This document shows, one piece after another, positions 24,274 to 33,571 of a DNA stretch of 64,000 nt (within the stretch, counting starts at the first letter, position 1; every line of letters begins with the position of its first letter). The DNA comes from GCA-2688775 sp035288865. Lineage in GTDB: Archaea > Nanobdellota > Nanobdellia > Woesearchaeales > GW2011-AR4. A program made the translations under genes and the position numbers. The notes beneath the pieces were generated by a model, which was given only the letters and a program-made list of their open reading frames with translations, was not told the origin of the DNA and searched no databases. The stretch spans positions 11,385-75,384 of the forward strand of contig DATDZA010000016.1 of assembly GCA_035288865.1 (NCBI GenBank), written 5' to 3'.

Positions 24274-24498
24274 ATGAAATCAAAAACAGTCAAGGGTGTT
24301 AAGGAAGATTTTAGCGCTGCAAAAAAGCAGGTCAAGTCCGAATTTAATAAGGCAAAGGCAAAAATAACTGAAGTAGAGAAGCATGCTGAGGATTATATCA
24401 GGAAAAATCCAAAGCGGGCAACAGCAATTGCAATAGGCGTTGGTGCTGCTGTTGGAGCGGCCATAGCTGCGTTTTGGATGAGAGAGAAACGCAAATAA
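24274..24498 (+). CDS. Membrane-anchored YqjD/ElaB-like (DUF883-like) protein
   Basis: A 74-residue protein with a basic amphipathic helix (FSAAKKQVKSEFNKAKAKIT) and a C-terminal glycine-zipper helix (AIAIGVGAAVGAAIAAFWMR) after YIRKNPKRA. This layout matches ElaB/YqjD/DUF883 proteins, tail-anchored and stress-induced in bacteria. ATG 24274 follows GGGGTGA; an in-frame GTG at 24265 lies in that site and is less likely. Confidence 0.6.
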   Translation: MKSKTVKGVKEDFSAAKKQVKSEFNKAKAKITEVEKHAEDYIRKNPKRATAIAIGVGAAVGAAIAAFWMREKRK

Positions 24499-24591
24499 GT
24501 TAGGGTTCATTATTCGAACAGGGTATCAATTAAGCACCTCAGCTTGGGCCTTGATTTTTCGACAATTATTTTAAAAGAAGTTTTACGCCTC

Positions 24592-24918
24592 ATGAGAAAG
24601 CTGCAAACTAAAAAAGAAGGATTTCCATCGATGCTCTCGCATTTCTTTGGCGTCCTGTTTTCATCAATTAAGGACCGAGTTACACAGGGAGCTGATGCCA
24701 TAATTGATCATATGGAAGAAAGAATACTGTCGCTCCAGAAAAAGATCCTTCGTAATTTTTTCATAATGCTTTGCATCAGCGCAGGAATTGTGGCGCTCTT
24801 GCTTTCGTTGTGCTTCTACCTTGTTGATGTATTACACTGGCCGCGCTATATTATTTTTCTTATTCTCGGCGCCTTGTTGCTGATTATTGCATCTGTGCGC
24901 GCGAACCTGAAGAATTAA
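24592..24918 (+). CDS. Two-helix membrane protein (phage-holin-superfamily-like)
   Basis: A basic N-terminal region and then two adjacent membrane helices (FFIMLCISAGIVALLLSLCF; YIIFLILGALLLIIASV) ending in a short basic tail. The pattern recalls DUF1469/holin-superfamily partners of YqjD-like proteins, which also sits next door here. ATG 24592 is the first ATG; a TTG at 24544 would extend it. The gene overlaps the convergent PRC-barrel gene by 35 bp. Confidence 0.55.
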   Translation: MRKLQTKKEGFPSMLSHFFGVLFSSIKDRVTQGADAIIDHMEERILSLQKKILRNFFIMLCISAGIVALLLSLCFYLVDVLHWPRYIIFLILGALLLIIASVRANLKN

Positions 24919-25396
24919 TGTTTTTATTCTGCAGCAGCTCTGATTTTGTTATGTTCAGAAAAATATTCTTGTCCTTGCTTTTGATGTACTCTTTGGGAAC
25001 GCGCACGCGTCTCATGCCCAGAAAGCCAGTTTTGACTACGATGGCCGCTACTGCATTTGTGTCCTGCGCAAGCTCAACGCTGGCAACAGTGCCGATTTTC
25101 GCGCCATTTAAGCCAAACACCAACCTTCCCTTAAGCAATGTTGATGGGCCAATGTTAAGAAATACCGCGTGCTTTGCAACTTCAGTTATATAATTCGTGC
25201 TGATAACGAATCCTTTCCGTAAAAAGCCCTTGTCGACAGATATGCCAAGCACCTGCATTGTCCTCGGGTCTAGATAAAATTTGTCGCTGACTCCAATATA
25301 CACGCCGTTCGAGTCAATAACATCCTTGCCAAGGACGTCTTCCGACGTGATGGCACCCTGCAATTTCTTAAGCTCCACGTTTACTCGCCTCGGCAA
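24884..25396 (-). CDS. PRC-barrel protein, two barrels
   Basis: 170 residues with two PRC-barrel repeats: VLGKDVIDSNGVYIGVSDKF ... KGFLRKGFVISTNYITEVAK and LLKGRLVFGLNGAKIGTVAS ... TGFLGMRRVRVPKEYI. PRC barrels serve in RNA processing (RimM) and as membrane-associated or regulatory modules in archaea. It starts inside the 3' end of the upstream PRC gene (29-bp overlap), so the two are cotranslated and probably act together. Base composition is richer in G+C than neighbouring genes. Confidence 0.72.
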   Translation of the reverse strand: MPRRVNVELKKLQGAITSEDVLGKDVIDSNGVYIGVSDKFYLDPRTMQVLGISVDKGFLRKGFVISTNYITEVAKHAVFLNIGPSTLLKGRLVFGLNGAKIGTVASVELAQDTNAVAAIVVKTGFLGMRRVRVPKEYIKSKDKNIFLNITKSELLQNKNINSSGSRAQMQ

Positions 25397-25850
25397 ATGT
25401 TTTTTTAATGACGATTGATGAACCGAGTTTTTTCACCTGGCTGAAAGGAATTGTAGCTTTGCGAAAAAATGTGCGTTTTACCAGAAGCGATTCAATATCG
25501 TTAGTTTGGTTCACCCTGCGCACTTGCCGGACCTTTCCAAACTCTTTGCCATCAGAGCTTATGACCTTGCACCCGACATATAACAATACAGGCTCTATTC
25601 CGAGAAGGACTGCATCATTGGTTATTTTTTCTATGTAGCGCTTGCACATGTAGCATGGCGCCCGAAACAAGCCGCGATTGACAACAACGCCTTCAAAAAC
25701 TGCAGTTGTTGGATTCAATCTCACTTCCTTGACTTTCCCAAGCACCTCGCCCGATACTGTGAGCACCCTAAGCCCCACTACGTCGTGGGCGTTTCGTGTT
25801 TCCTTTAACAGCAAGCTATTTTCAATATATTTATCAATATGTTTTCCCAT
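25368..25850 (-). CDS. PRC-barrel protein, two barrels
   Basis: 160 residues, again two PRC units: VVGLRVLTVSGEVLGKVKEV ... RYIEKITNDAVLLG and YVGCKVISSDGKEFGKVRQV ... ATIPFSQVKKLGSSIVI. It carries an unusual CYMC pair after the first barrel (RAPCYMCKRYI) that could bind metal. It is the upstream partner of the overlapping PRC gene and follows a VTT-domain membrane gene by a few bases on the same strand. Confidence 0.7.
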   Translation of the reverse strand: MGKHIDKYIENSLLLKETRNAHDVVGLRVLTVSGEVLGKVKEVRLNPTTAVFEGVVVNRGLFRAPCYMCKRYIEKITNDAVLLGIEPVLLYVGCKVISSDGKEFGKVRQVRRVNQTNDIESLLVKRTFFRKATIPFSQVKKLGSSIVIKKTFAEASKRGA

Positions 25851-25857
25851 AATAACC

Positions 25858-26475
25858 TCAAAATAATCCTTTTAGCGCATAAACTCCAAGTGCTATACCT
25901 GTAAACTTTATAAAATTACCGATGACAATTAGTAAGAAAAGCCGTTTTCTATTATAGCGCACTGTGCCCAGTCCGACAGTCAACACGTCACTTGGTGTAG
26001 CTGGTAAAACATTGAGTATGAGTATTGCATAGGCTCCCCACCGGTTTACTTTACGCCGTACGCTAAAAAATGTTTTTGCGGAGAGCAGATACATAATCTG
26101 CTTACTGAGTTTCAAGCCAACTAAGTAACTAACGATATGGCCAACTAAAGAACCAGCGAGTGCCACAAAGATAAGCAACACCACTGAACCCCCATTGTTG
26201 ATGCCGAAGTAAAATGCCAATTCTGCTGGTATTTGAAAAAATATCATAGTGCTAAGCATGCAAAAAATGAATAGTTTTAATGGACTGGTATTATGGATCA
26301 TGTCAGGCACGTAGCGGCTATACCATGGCGCCGCTAATGGAAACTCACGAGCCAGTCTGATATTAAATACAGCCATTACAATACCAGCTAAAATCAGAAG
26401 CGCAAGTATGGAAATAGCAATTAACCGCTGCAACCTGTTATTTGAAGTCTCGTAGATAAAGGGCCCATTCTGCAT
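25858..26475 (-). CDS. DedA/VTT-domain (SNARE-associated) membrane protein
   Basis: About 205 residues with an N-terminal helix and a VTT domain: FFQIPAELAFYFG, the Gly-rich GSLVGHIVSYLVG and a late LNVLPATPSDVLTVGLGTVR with the family's conserved Pro/Arg region. DedA-type proteins move undecaprenyl- or phospho-lipids across membranes. ATG 26475 is chosen; the same frame begins with TTG 12 bases earlier. First gene of a three-gene set with the PRC-barrel proteins. Confidence 0.75.
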   Translation of the reverse strand: MQNGPFIYETSNNRLQRLIAISILALLILAGIVMAVFNIRLAREFPLAAPWYSRYVPDMIHNTSPLKLFIFCMLSTMIFFQIPAELAFYFGINNGGSVVLLIFVALAGSLVGHIVSYLVGLKLSKQIMYLLSAKTFFSVRRKVNRWGAYAILILNVLPATPSDVLTVGLGTVRYNRKRLFLLIVIGNFIKFTGIALGVYALKGLF

Positions 26476-26551
26476 AGTAACCTGCAATAATCCTCATGTT
26501 AATAAATGTAGAGGTGCACTAATGGCATGTTTTTATTTTTCAAGTAAACGT

Positions 26552-27031
26552 CTAATTTGGGATATAATTTAAATTTACTCTTGGGAATCTTGCAGTTAAT
26601 TTTTCTCGCTCGATATATTCACCAAAGCTAGCAATTGCCAAGGCCATTGCCTTTTTATATCCAACACCCTCTTCGTATCTTTCTGGCTGGGAATGAAACA
26701 TTACCCAAACTGAATGATCCAAATCTCCAATTCTTTGGTCACCATACATATGATTAGTTCCCATGTTAACTTGAACAGTCACAGCTCCGTTCCTATAATC
26801 AAAGAGCCATGTACTATCTCCACTCGTCCTAGGATTAAAAAACGAATCTCTTATCCCATTTTGCGATGGTGAATTTCTAAATGCTTCCGTCACCATAAAA
26901 AATAATTCTGCTCGTTCCCCATATAAAAAAACTGGATAATTGTCCTGAACTTTCAAATAAGTTCGCAACCTATCTGTATCAGTGCACTTTTTTAATTCAT
27001 CCAGGTAATTATCAATGGTTGAAACTGACAT
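26552..27031 (-). CDS. Hypothetical protein
   Basis: A 159-residue soluble protein not recognised; mixed alpha/beta, with DYLDELKKCTD-like acidic starts and aromatic stretches (STWLFDYRNGAVTVQVNMGT). It follows the next gene upstream by only 3 bp, so the two are almost certainly cotranscribed. Confidence 0.6.
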   Translation of the reverse strand: MSVSTIDNYLDELKKCTDTDRLRTYLKVQDNYPVFLYGERAELFFMVTEAFRNSPSQNGIRDSFFNPRTSGDSTWLFDYRNGAVTVQVNMGTNHMYGDQRIGDLDHSVWVMFHSQPERYEEGVGYKKAMALAIASFGEYIEREKLTARFPRVNLNYIPN

Positions 27032-27034
27032 GAT

Positions 27035-27433
27035 TCATCCAAACTTTCTTTTAAATGATTTTCTGTCGCCGTAATTCAAAAAATTCTTATGATGCTTCGG
27101 CTCTTTAAAACCATTATATTTCTTATGCTTTATTCCACACCAGTATTTTTCTGTTGCACCGGCAATGGCAACCGCATAATTCAAAAGCCCGTTTGCATAT
27201 CCGCAATAGGCGCAGTTTAGTTTCTCAACAAGATTAAGATAGTCAAGTTTATGGCGGTCGATCCTTATGTAATTCTTCCTCCTAATCAATTCAATTCCGT
27301 ATAACCTAAAACATATATGCATGTAAATTTCAATAAAAACGTCCAGAGCAACTAATGGAAAAATCAAAATATAAACAAAGGGAGCTGATAGAACGTGATT
27401 AAAGAATCGTCCGGAATATTTTTTAAATTCCAT
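27035..27433 (-). CDS. Membrane-anchored cysteine protein
   Basis: 132 residues. An N-terminal hydrophobic segment (APFVYILIFPLVALDVFIEI) is followed by a soluble part with LNCAYCGYANGLLNYAVAIA and TEKYWCGIKHKKY. The CxYCxYANG ... TExYWCxIKH layout recurs in uncharacterised bacterial and archaeal proteins as I recall them; three cysteines plus His could bind a metal. Function unknown. Confidence 0.6.
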   Translation of the reverse strand: MEFKKYSGRFFNHVLSAPFVYILIFPLVALDVFIEIYMHICFRLYGIELIRRKNYIRIDRHKLDYLNLVEKLNCAYCGYANGLLNYAVAIAGATEKYWCGIKHKKYNGFKEPKHHKNFLNYGDRKSFKRKFG

Positions 27434-27448
27434 ATGAAATAAAATAGA

Positions 27449-28303
27449 TTAAATCAAAGAATTTTTTTCCTTTATGACTTCATAAACTTCCTGTGTCTTC
27501 GGAGTTACTTTCTTTGTAACAGTCTTTTTAGGAGTTACTGTTTTTGTTATTGTTCTCTTTGGTGTTTTGATGGTAGTTACTGTTTTCCTAGGGGTTATCT
27601 TCTTGGTTACAACTTTTCCAGCTGATTTTTTTGTAGTTGTTTTCCTTGCGGCCTTTCTTGATTTTCTTCTAGACGAAACCTTTCTTCCGGCGTTGAGCTC
27701 AATTTTCCTGTTAAGCTGGGACATCCTTCTCCTCTGGCTTTTTAACTTAACTAAAAATTCCTCGTCTGTCCTTTTGATTGACCTTGCCTTTCTGTTTAGC
27801 AAATTCCTGACTTTCCTTATGGATTCCTGTGATTCTCTCACGGCGGAATTCATCTTTCTTATCTTTGTTGATAGTGATTTTGAGCTTGGCAATAATTTTT
27901 TCAATGCATTGCTGTTAGTCGTTACTTTTTGAGACACTGCCCTGTTGCCTAAATCGATATCGTCCAGTCTTTCTTCAAAAGAGCTAAGTTTGCCCGACAA
28001 GGTGCCTTCATGCGATTTCAGGCTGTCATTAATCTGTCCGATAGAATTGTTAATGTCATTTATTGTCGATGTAACAACCGATTCATTTGCCCTCTGCAAA
28101 TTTATATCAGCCGATGATTTATCAAGAGACTCATTTAAGACCTGTATTTTGCTGTTGAAATCAGAAATTCTTTCCTCGACGGAAGCTAGCATTGTCCTAA
28201 GGTTGACAAGATTCAGATTAATGTTTGAAATGTCCGAACTAACTAAATTGAAAGACTCCATAGTCTTGTTCTTGTGCGCCAAAAAATCTTTTCTCAAACT
28301 CAT
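27449..28303 (-). CDS. Coiled-coil protein with Lys/Thr-rich repetitive tail
   Basis: 284 residues. Residues 1-200 form a long coiled coil (LRTMLASVEERISDFNSKIQ ... DLGNRAVSQKVTTNSNAL). The tail changes to a basic, repetitive region built of TPKKTVTKKVTPK-like units (TVTTIKTPKRTITKTVTPKK), like histone H1 or bacterial HU tails. This suggests a DNA- or envelope-polymer-binding protein with a rod. No signal peptide. About 15 bp separates it from the next gene downstream. Confidence 0.65.
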   Translation of the reverse strand: MSLRKDFLAHKNKTMESFNLVSSDISNINLNLVNLRTMLASVEERISDFNSKIQVLNESLDKSSADINLQRANESVVTSTINDINNSIGQINDSLKSHEGTLSGKLSSFEERLDDIDLGNRAVSQKVTTNSNALKKLLPSSKSLSTKIRKMNSAVRESQESIRKVRNLLNRKARSIKRTDEEFLVKLKSQRRRMSQLNRKIELNAGRKVSSRRKSRKAARKTTTKKSAGKVVTKKITPRKTVTTIKTPKRTITKTVTPKKTVTKKVTPKTQEVYEVIKEKNSLI

Positions 28304-28505
28304 TTATACCACTCCAGAATAGCAAAAATCTCGTACTATTTAAAGGTTGCGGTTTTGTGGCGTTTGCCTTTGATAAATTAATATCTAAATTATATTTTCT
28401 GGTGAGTCTGATGGGTGTAGGATAATTTACTGTGGAATAATAATAAAATTTGTATAGAACCGTTTTCGTGATAGTTTTATAAACAAAAGAAATTTGCTTA
28501 AGAGT

Positions 28506-29201
28506 ATGTTAAGCATAATAATACCGGCATTTAATGAGGAAAAATATCTGCCGAGATTATTGGACAGCATCAAAAAGCAGACCTACAAAAATTATGAAAT
28601 AATTATTGCAGATGCTGATTCAAAAGACAATACAAGGAAAATAGCAAAAAGGTACGGATGCAAAATAATAAAAGGCGGAATACCTGCTGTTGGCAGAAAC
28701 AGTGGCGCAAAGGCCGCAAAAGGTGATATGCTTCTTTTTATGGACGCTGACTCAGTTATAAGGGAAAAATTCTTAGAAAGTGCGCTGAATGAAATAAAAA
28801 CAAGAAAGCTTGACACAACGGGAGTTTATATTTATCCGGACACAAACAGGCTATTGGACCATATTTTTCTTGGTATTTATAATTTACTGCTTTTTTCCAC
28901 ACAATTTTATTATCCGCATGCTGTAGGCAGCGGCATATTTTGCAGAAAAAGGCTGCACGAAGAAGTTAAGGGTTTTGACAGGAATGTTAAGCTAGGTGAG
29001 GATGCAGACTATGTCAAAAGATGCGGAAAGGTTGGAAATTTCAGAATGCTCAGAACTGTAAAGCTTTGCTTCTCCATGAGGCGTTATAAAAAAGGAAGGC
29101 TAAAAACCGGATTAGGATTAATAGGCTGGGAACTGCACAGGATTTTTTTTGGGGAAATAAAAACGGATATTTTCAAATACGAATGGGATTACGGGAAATA
29201 G
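28506..29201 (+). CDS. Family 2 glycosyltransferase
   Basis: GT-A glycosyltransferase, 231 residues, adding sugars to lipid or polysaccharide. It begins LSIIIPAFNEEKYLPRLLDS; the nucleotide-sugar site is IIIADADSKDNT, the metal-binding motif LLFMDADSVI, and VGSGIFCRK ... KLGEDADYVKR provides the acceptor-side and catalytic acidic residues. ATG 28506 follows TTTTATAAAC by 25-30 bp (leaderless). Cytoplasmic with membrane association likely. Confidence 0.88.
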   Translation: MLSIIIPAFNEEKYLPRLLDSIKKQTYKNYEIIIADADSKDNTRKIAKRYGCKIIKGGIPAVGRNSGAKAAKGDMLLFMDADSVIREKFLESALNEIKTRKLDTTGVYIYPDTNRLLDHIFLGIYNLLLFSTQFYYPHAVGSGIFCRKRLHEEVKGFDRNVKLGEDADYVKRCGKVGNFRMLRTVKLCFSMRRYKKGRLKTGLGLIGWELHRIFFGEIKTDIFKYEWDYGK

Positions 29202-29267
29202 AATGATATTTATCAGAAAGCTTACTAAAAATTATAAGAGAATTTTTCAAAAATAAATTGGGCCGTT

Positions 29268-29843
29268 ATGTCAAGAAAAACAGTCAATGCTTCTAGGTTG
29301 GTTGAAATTAAAATAAAATTACTCCACATATTCATGCTGTTGTTATTAACGGTTTTGATTTTCTCAATAACGAGAAGTATGAATTTTGGAATATTTTTGA
29401 TTTATGTGTCTATGTATATACTCCTTTTGCATTTCTGGTTAGGCGCATATTACGTGGTAAAATTCCTTAAATCTAAGGAAAATATTCAAAATTATATTTT
29501 AGACGTATCAATTTTGATTTGCCTGTCGCTGGGGGTAATAAACTTTTACAGGATAATAATATGGGGCATTTGGTTTGCATTATTATTTACTCTAGTTCTG
29601 GTAAAATACAGGAGTGCTTATTTGTCTTTCAAAGAAGGTAAAATAAAAAGATACATAGCAAAAAAAATAAGAAACGAGTTTGTTGTACCGCCCGCATATG
29701 CACTTTTTGCTGGGCTTGCATATGTTTTCCATGGAAATGATGAAGTTATATTATCACTTCAAATTTCTATATTATTCTTCCACGTCTTTTTTGCAGTTTG
29801 GATGATATTTATCAAGAAAGCATATCTAATTTTAAGCAGCTAA
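29268..29843 (+). CDS. Polytopic membrane protein
   Basis: 191 residues with about five to six hydrophobic helices (LLHIFMLLLLTVLIFSITRS; FLIYVSMYILLLHFWLGAYY; LDVSILICLSLGVINFY; ALLFTLVLVKY; ILFFHVFFAVWMIFI). No motif recognised. It sits 66 bp after the glycosyltransferase, possibly the same unit, and its 3' end touches that of smc. Confidence 0.6.
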   Translation: MSRKTVNASRLVEIKIKLLHIFMLLLLTVLIFSITRSMNFGIFLIYVSMYILLLHFWLGAYYVVKFLKSKENIQNYILDVSILICLSLGVINFYRIIIWGIWFALLFTLVLVKYRSAYLSFKEGKIKRYIAKKIRNEFVVPPAYALFAGLAYVFHGNDEVILSLQISILFFHVFFAVWMIFIKKAYLILSS

Positions 29844-32800
29844 ATCTTCAAGCTCACAACCTGAGAAATCCCATCTTCATTCATTGAAACTCCGTAAAGA
29901 ATGTCGGCCGTTGAAATCACATTGTCATTGTGGGATATCATTATGTACTGAGCTTTGTCGGAATATTTTCTTATAAGCTTTGCAAGCCTCTCGCTGTTGT
30001 GCTTGTCAAGGGCGGCATCAACTTCATCAAGCACATAAAATGAAGCAGGCTCATTCTCCTGTATTGCAAAAATAAATGCAAGCGCTGTCATCGTTTTCTC
30101 GCCGCCTGAAAGGCCCCTAATGTCAAGAAATTTGCTACCGCTGATTTTAACATTAACCCTGACTCCGCCGTCAAATGGGTTCTCCTCATTTTCAATAACC
30201 AGGGTAGCGTCTGCCCCCTTGGTTGTGAGCATAGTAAAGAAATTTCTAAAATTATTATTAACCACTTCAAATGTTCTCATGAAAAGTTCTTTCTTTTTGC
30301 CTTCAATCTCATTCATCATGGCAATTACATCCTCCTTTTCTTTTCCGAGAGTGTCTTTCTTCTGAAGGAAATCATTGTATTGTTTTTCAGCCTCGTCGTA
30401 AACTTCGAGCGCCCTCATGTTCACAGAGCCGATGTCCATCATCAACCTCTCGAATTTAGAAATTTCACTTTTGAGATGCTCTTCAGTTTTTTCCAAATCA
30501 AGCTTTACGCCTTCATACTGGGCAAAATCCTGGTTTAATGCAGCCAAATTGGCAGAAGCCTCCGCATTTTTTAATGAGTGAAAATTAACTTTTATCTCGA
30601 CCTGCCTGCTTTCCTCAATAATTTTGTCGATGGCAAGCTCATTTTTCTGCACTTCCTCATTTATCTTGCCCTGTTTTGTGAAAAGGCTTTTGAATTTCGT
30701 ATAAAATTCCTGGGCAAGCTTTTCTTTCTCTTTCAAAAGCACCTCCTTCTGCGACATTGATTCCTGCAGCCTTATAAACTCAAAATTAAATCCTTCCTCA
30801 TCCTTATCCATTCCCTTTAATATTTTCTCAGTTTTATCTTTCTCCGGCAGGAAGATGTTTATTATCTGCGCATCAACATTTTTTATTTCGGAGCTTAGTT
30901 TGATTATATCTTCCGTGAGCTCCTTGAATTTCTGCTCGAAAGTGTTAAGCTCGGCAAGCAAAGTTGGATCATTAAGCTGCGCAATTATCCCCCTGAGTTT
31001 TTGTTTTTCAATTTTAAGATTTGTCATCTCGCGGTTTGCCTCAGAAATTTTGCTGTTTATCTTGTTAATTTCGTTATCGACATCCTTGCCCTTCAATTCA
31101 TACTCTTTCTGCTGCTGCCTTGAAACATCTGTGTCGCTGGCCTCAAGGTGCATTGAAGTCTCGGATTTAATTATCTCACCCTCAAGCACTGCTTTCTTCT
31201 CCCTTAACTCAGTAATTTTGGATTCATTTTCCGTTCTTCTCCTTTCAAGCACATCAATTAAATTTGTAAGCTCCTGCAGCTTGCTCTCGTTCTGCTCAAG
31301 GCTTTCCGCAACTTCCCTTTCCTTGAACCCAAATGCTTCCTTTTTTCTGTCCCGGAAGCCACCGTGCATCGCTCCGCTTGTTTCTGCCACATCACCGTCA
31401 AGGGTAACGAACTTTGCCTTGCCGATTCCAAGGCGCGTAGCAACATGGATACTGTCAATAATTAAAGTATCAGAAAAAACATACGAGAAAATTTTTCTGA
31501 ACTTCGAATCATAAGAAACCAAATTGATTGCCAAGTCATGGACTCCTTTCCCGCCGAGAAGTTTTCTTATTTCATCCGTTGTGTCTCTTCCAGAGACTTT
31601 ATTCAAAGGCAGAAATGTTGCAGAGCCCAGCCTGTTATCCTTTAGATAATCAATCAGCTCGGCGGCCAGCTTGTCGCTCTCAACAACGATGCTTTTTATA
31701 CGTCCACCAGCGGCAACTTCAAGCGCAACTGCATATTTCGAGCTTACATTTCCCAGATCAGCAACTGTTCCGTAAATGCCAGCCCTTTTATTTTTCAGCT
31801 CAAGAATTTTCTTGACTGCCAAATCTCCCCTGTTAAATTCTTTTATTGTTATATCCTTTGCGCGGAGCTTTGCAACATCCTCGCTTACACTGTTCAGTTT
31901 TCTTCGTGATTCAGAAAGCTGTATTGCAAGCGATGAGTCTTCATCAAGGCTTTTGTTAAGGTCAAGAGTCATTGTCTTGAAAAGCTGCCTCCTGTCTTTT
32001 AATGCATCAAGCTGCGTTTTGTTCTCGCGTTCCACGTCAATAACTTTTTTTATCCGGTCTTCAATGCCGCTAATCTCATGGTTTATCCTGTCTTTCTCCC
32101 TTATAAAATTATGCTGGCTTTCCCTCAGAGAAGTAATTTCTTTTTGAAGCTCATCGGCCTTTTTGTCAATTTCCTCAACTTTTTTTTCCGTGCCGGCGAT
32201 ATTGTCAAGATTATTTTTTTCTTTGAACCTCATTATCTTGGAATTTATAGTTTCCCTGTCTTTAGTTTTAGAATTAATTTGAGCTTCATAATCTCCCTTT
32301 TCATTGTTTAATTGCGCAATTCTTTTTTCTGTGTCGTCAATGCTTGATTTCAGATCTATTCTTCTCTGTTTAATTTTGCTTAACTCATTTTTTAATGTTT
32401 CAATTCTTGAATTATTCTTGGTTAAATCTATTTTTAAAGTTTCAACTTCCTTGTTGAGCTTTAGCTGCTCGGTTTCCCCTTTTTCCTCAATTTCTTTTGA
32501 AATTGCCTCAATCTGCCTCTTTTTTTCTTCATTCTCGGATTTGAGCTTGCTTATTTTCTCTCTCAAAACTCTTAAATCTCCGTTGCCTGCGTCAATTCTT
32601 TCCTGTATTGATTTTTTGTCAGCTTCCCTCTTGTCAATCTGGATTTTCAGGTAAGAGGCCTTGTTCATTTTTATGGTATCATTCATCTCCTTGTATTTCA
32701 GCGCCTGGTCCCTGTCTTTTTTTAATTCCTTGAGATAAGTGTGCCTTTCTGTCAGAATGAGGTCAGTCTCCCTCAGGTGCTGCTCAACTTTATCGAGCTC

Positions 32801-33427
32801 AAGAATTGCCTTATGCTTCTTCTCTTCATACAAAGAAATGCCTGCAATATCCTCTATGAGCATTCTTCGTTCTTCCGGATGCATCTCAACAAATCTGGTA
32901 ATGTCACCCTGAAGGATAATATTGTAGCCATCCGGGTCGATTTTTGCCAATGATAAAAGCCCCGTTATCTGCTGCCTCGTCATGACTTTGTCATTTATCT
33001 TGTAAATTGACTGCCCGGTTTCCTTTACTATTCTTGTTATTTTTACTTCATTCTCTTCTGTCGGAAAAATCCTGCTTGAGTTGTCAAAATAAATGCTGAC
33101 TTCCCCGTGCTTCGCAGCTTTTTTTGCCTTGCCGCCGTTGTAAATTAAGTTAGCAGATTTTTCCGCCCTTAAATCCCTTGATGAAGATTTGCCTAGAACA
33201 AAACACAAGCTGTCAAGCACATTTGACTTTCCCGCGCCATTTGGCCCAAGAACACAGTTGAATTTCGGCCCAAAAATTATTTCCGTATGTTTCGCAAAGG
33301 ACTTGAAACCCTGCATCACCATCTTATTTATTCTGGTTGTAGGTCTAGCTGATTCCGCAGCAACCACCATCTGCGGCATTCCAGAAGTGTCTATCATACT
33401 TTTATCGCTTAAAACCTCTTCTTCCAT
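29840..33427 (-). CDS. smc: Chromosome segregation protein SMC
   Basis: 1195 residues, a chromosome-compacting ATPase that forms a ring dimer. Walker A is GPNGAGKSNVLDSLCFVLGK (residues 61-80) after MQGFKSFAKH. Long coiled coils flank a hinge (KRAGIYGTVADLGNVSSKYA ... FVTLDGDVAETSGAMHGGFR). The C-terminal head has the signature LSGGEKTMTALAFIFA and Walker B FYVLDEVDAALD. About 35 extra N-terminal residues precede the conserved start and look disordered. No kleisin (scpA) gene is adjacent. Confidence 0.95.
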   Translation of the reverse strand: MEEEVLSDKSMIDTSGMPQMVVAAESARPTTRINKMVMQGFKSFAKHTEIIFGPKFNCVLGPNGAGKSNVLDSLCFVLGKSSSRDLRAEKSANLIYNGGKAKKAAKHGEVSIYFDNSSRIFPTEENEVKITRIVKETGQSIYKINDKVMTRQQITGLLSLAKIDPDGYNIILQGDITRFVEMHPEERRMLIEDIAGISLYEEKKHKAILELDKVEQHLRETDLILTERHTYLKELKKDRDQALKYKEMNDTIKMNKASYLKIQIDKREADKKSIQERIDAGNGDLRVLREKISKLKSENEEKKRQIEAISKEIEEKGETEQLKLNKEVETLKIDLTKNNSRIETLKNELSKIKQRRIDLKSSIDDTEKRIAQLNNEKGDYEAQINSKTKDRETINSKIMRFKEKNNLDNIAGTEKKVEEIDKKADELQKEITSLRESQHNFIREKDRINHEISGIEDRIKKVIDVERENKTQLDALKDRRQLFKTMTLDLNKSLDEDSSLAIQLSESRRKLNSVSEDVAKLRAKDITIKEFNRGDLAVKKILELKNKRAGIYGTVADLGNVSSKYAVALEVAAGGRIKSIVVESDKLAAELIDYLKDNRLGSATFLPLNKVSGRDTTDEIRKLLGGKGVHDLAINLVSYDSKFRKIFSYVFSDTLIIDSIHVATRLGIGKAKFVTLDGDVAETSGAMHGGFRDRKKEAFGFKEREVAESLEQNESKLQELTNLIDVLERRRTENESKITELREKKAVLEGEIIKSETSMHLEASDTDVSRQQQKEYELKGKDVDNEINKINSKISEANREMTNLKIEKQKLRGIIAQLNDPTLLAELNTFEQKFKELTEDIIKLSSEIKNVDAQIINIFLPEKDKTEKILKGMDKDEEGFNFEFIRLQESMSQKEVLLKEKEKLAQEFYTKFKSLFTKQGKINEEVQKNELAIDKIIEESRQVEIKVNFHSLKNAEASANLAALNQDFAQYEGVKLDLEKTEEHLKSEISKFERLMMDIGSVNMRALEVYDEAEKQYNDFLQKKDTLGKEKEDVIAMMNEIEGKKKELFMRTFEVVNNNFRNFFTMLTTKGADATLVIENEENPFDGGVRVNVKISGSKFLDIRGLSGGEKTMTALAFIFAIQENEPASFYVLDEVDAALDKHNSERLAKLIRKYSDKAQYIMISHNDNVISTADILYGVSMNEDGISQVVSLKI

Positions 33428-33571
33428 GAAGGGTTTGCTGTATTGGTATTATTTAAAGGTTTTTGTTGATTTAAAAATGATTTAACACCATAAATCCTAT
33501 TTGCCCCAGCGATAACTTTTTATACTACTTAGCCAACTGATATACATATTGCACTATCAGGGGTGGTAGCT

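Noticed and set aside
27567..27932. Hydrophobic ORF opposite to the coiled-coil/Lys-rich gene
   Set aside because: Antisense of AAG/AAA-rich repeats always reads as Phe/Leu/Val; not a membrane protein.
30855..31514. 219-codon ORF opposite to smc
   Set aside because: Ser/Leu-rich antisense shadow of coiled-coil coding sequence; no promoter or ribosome site.
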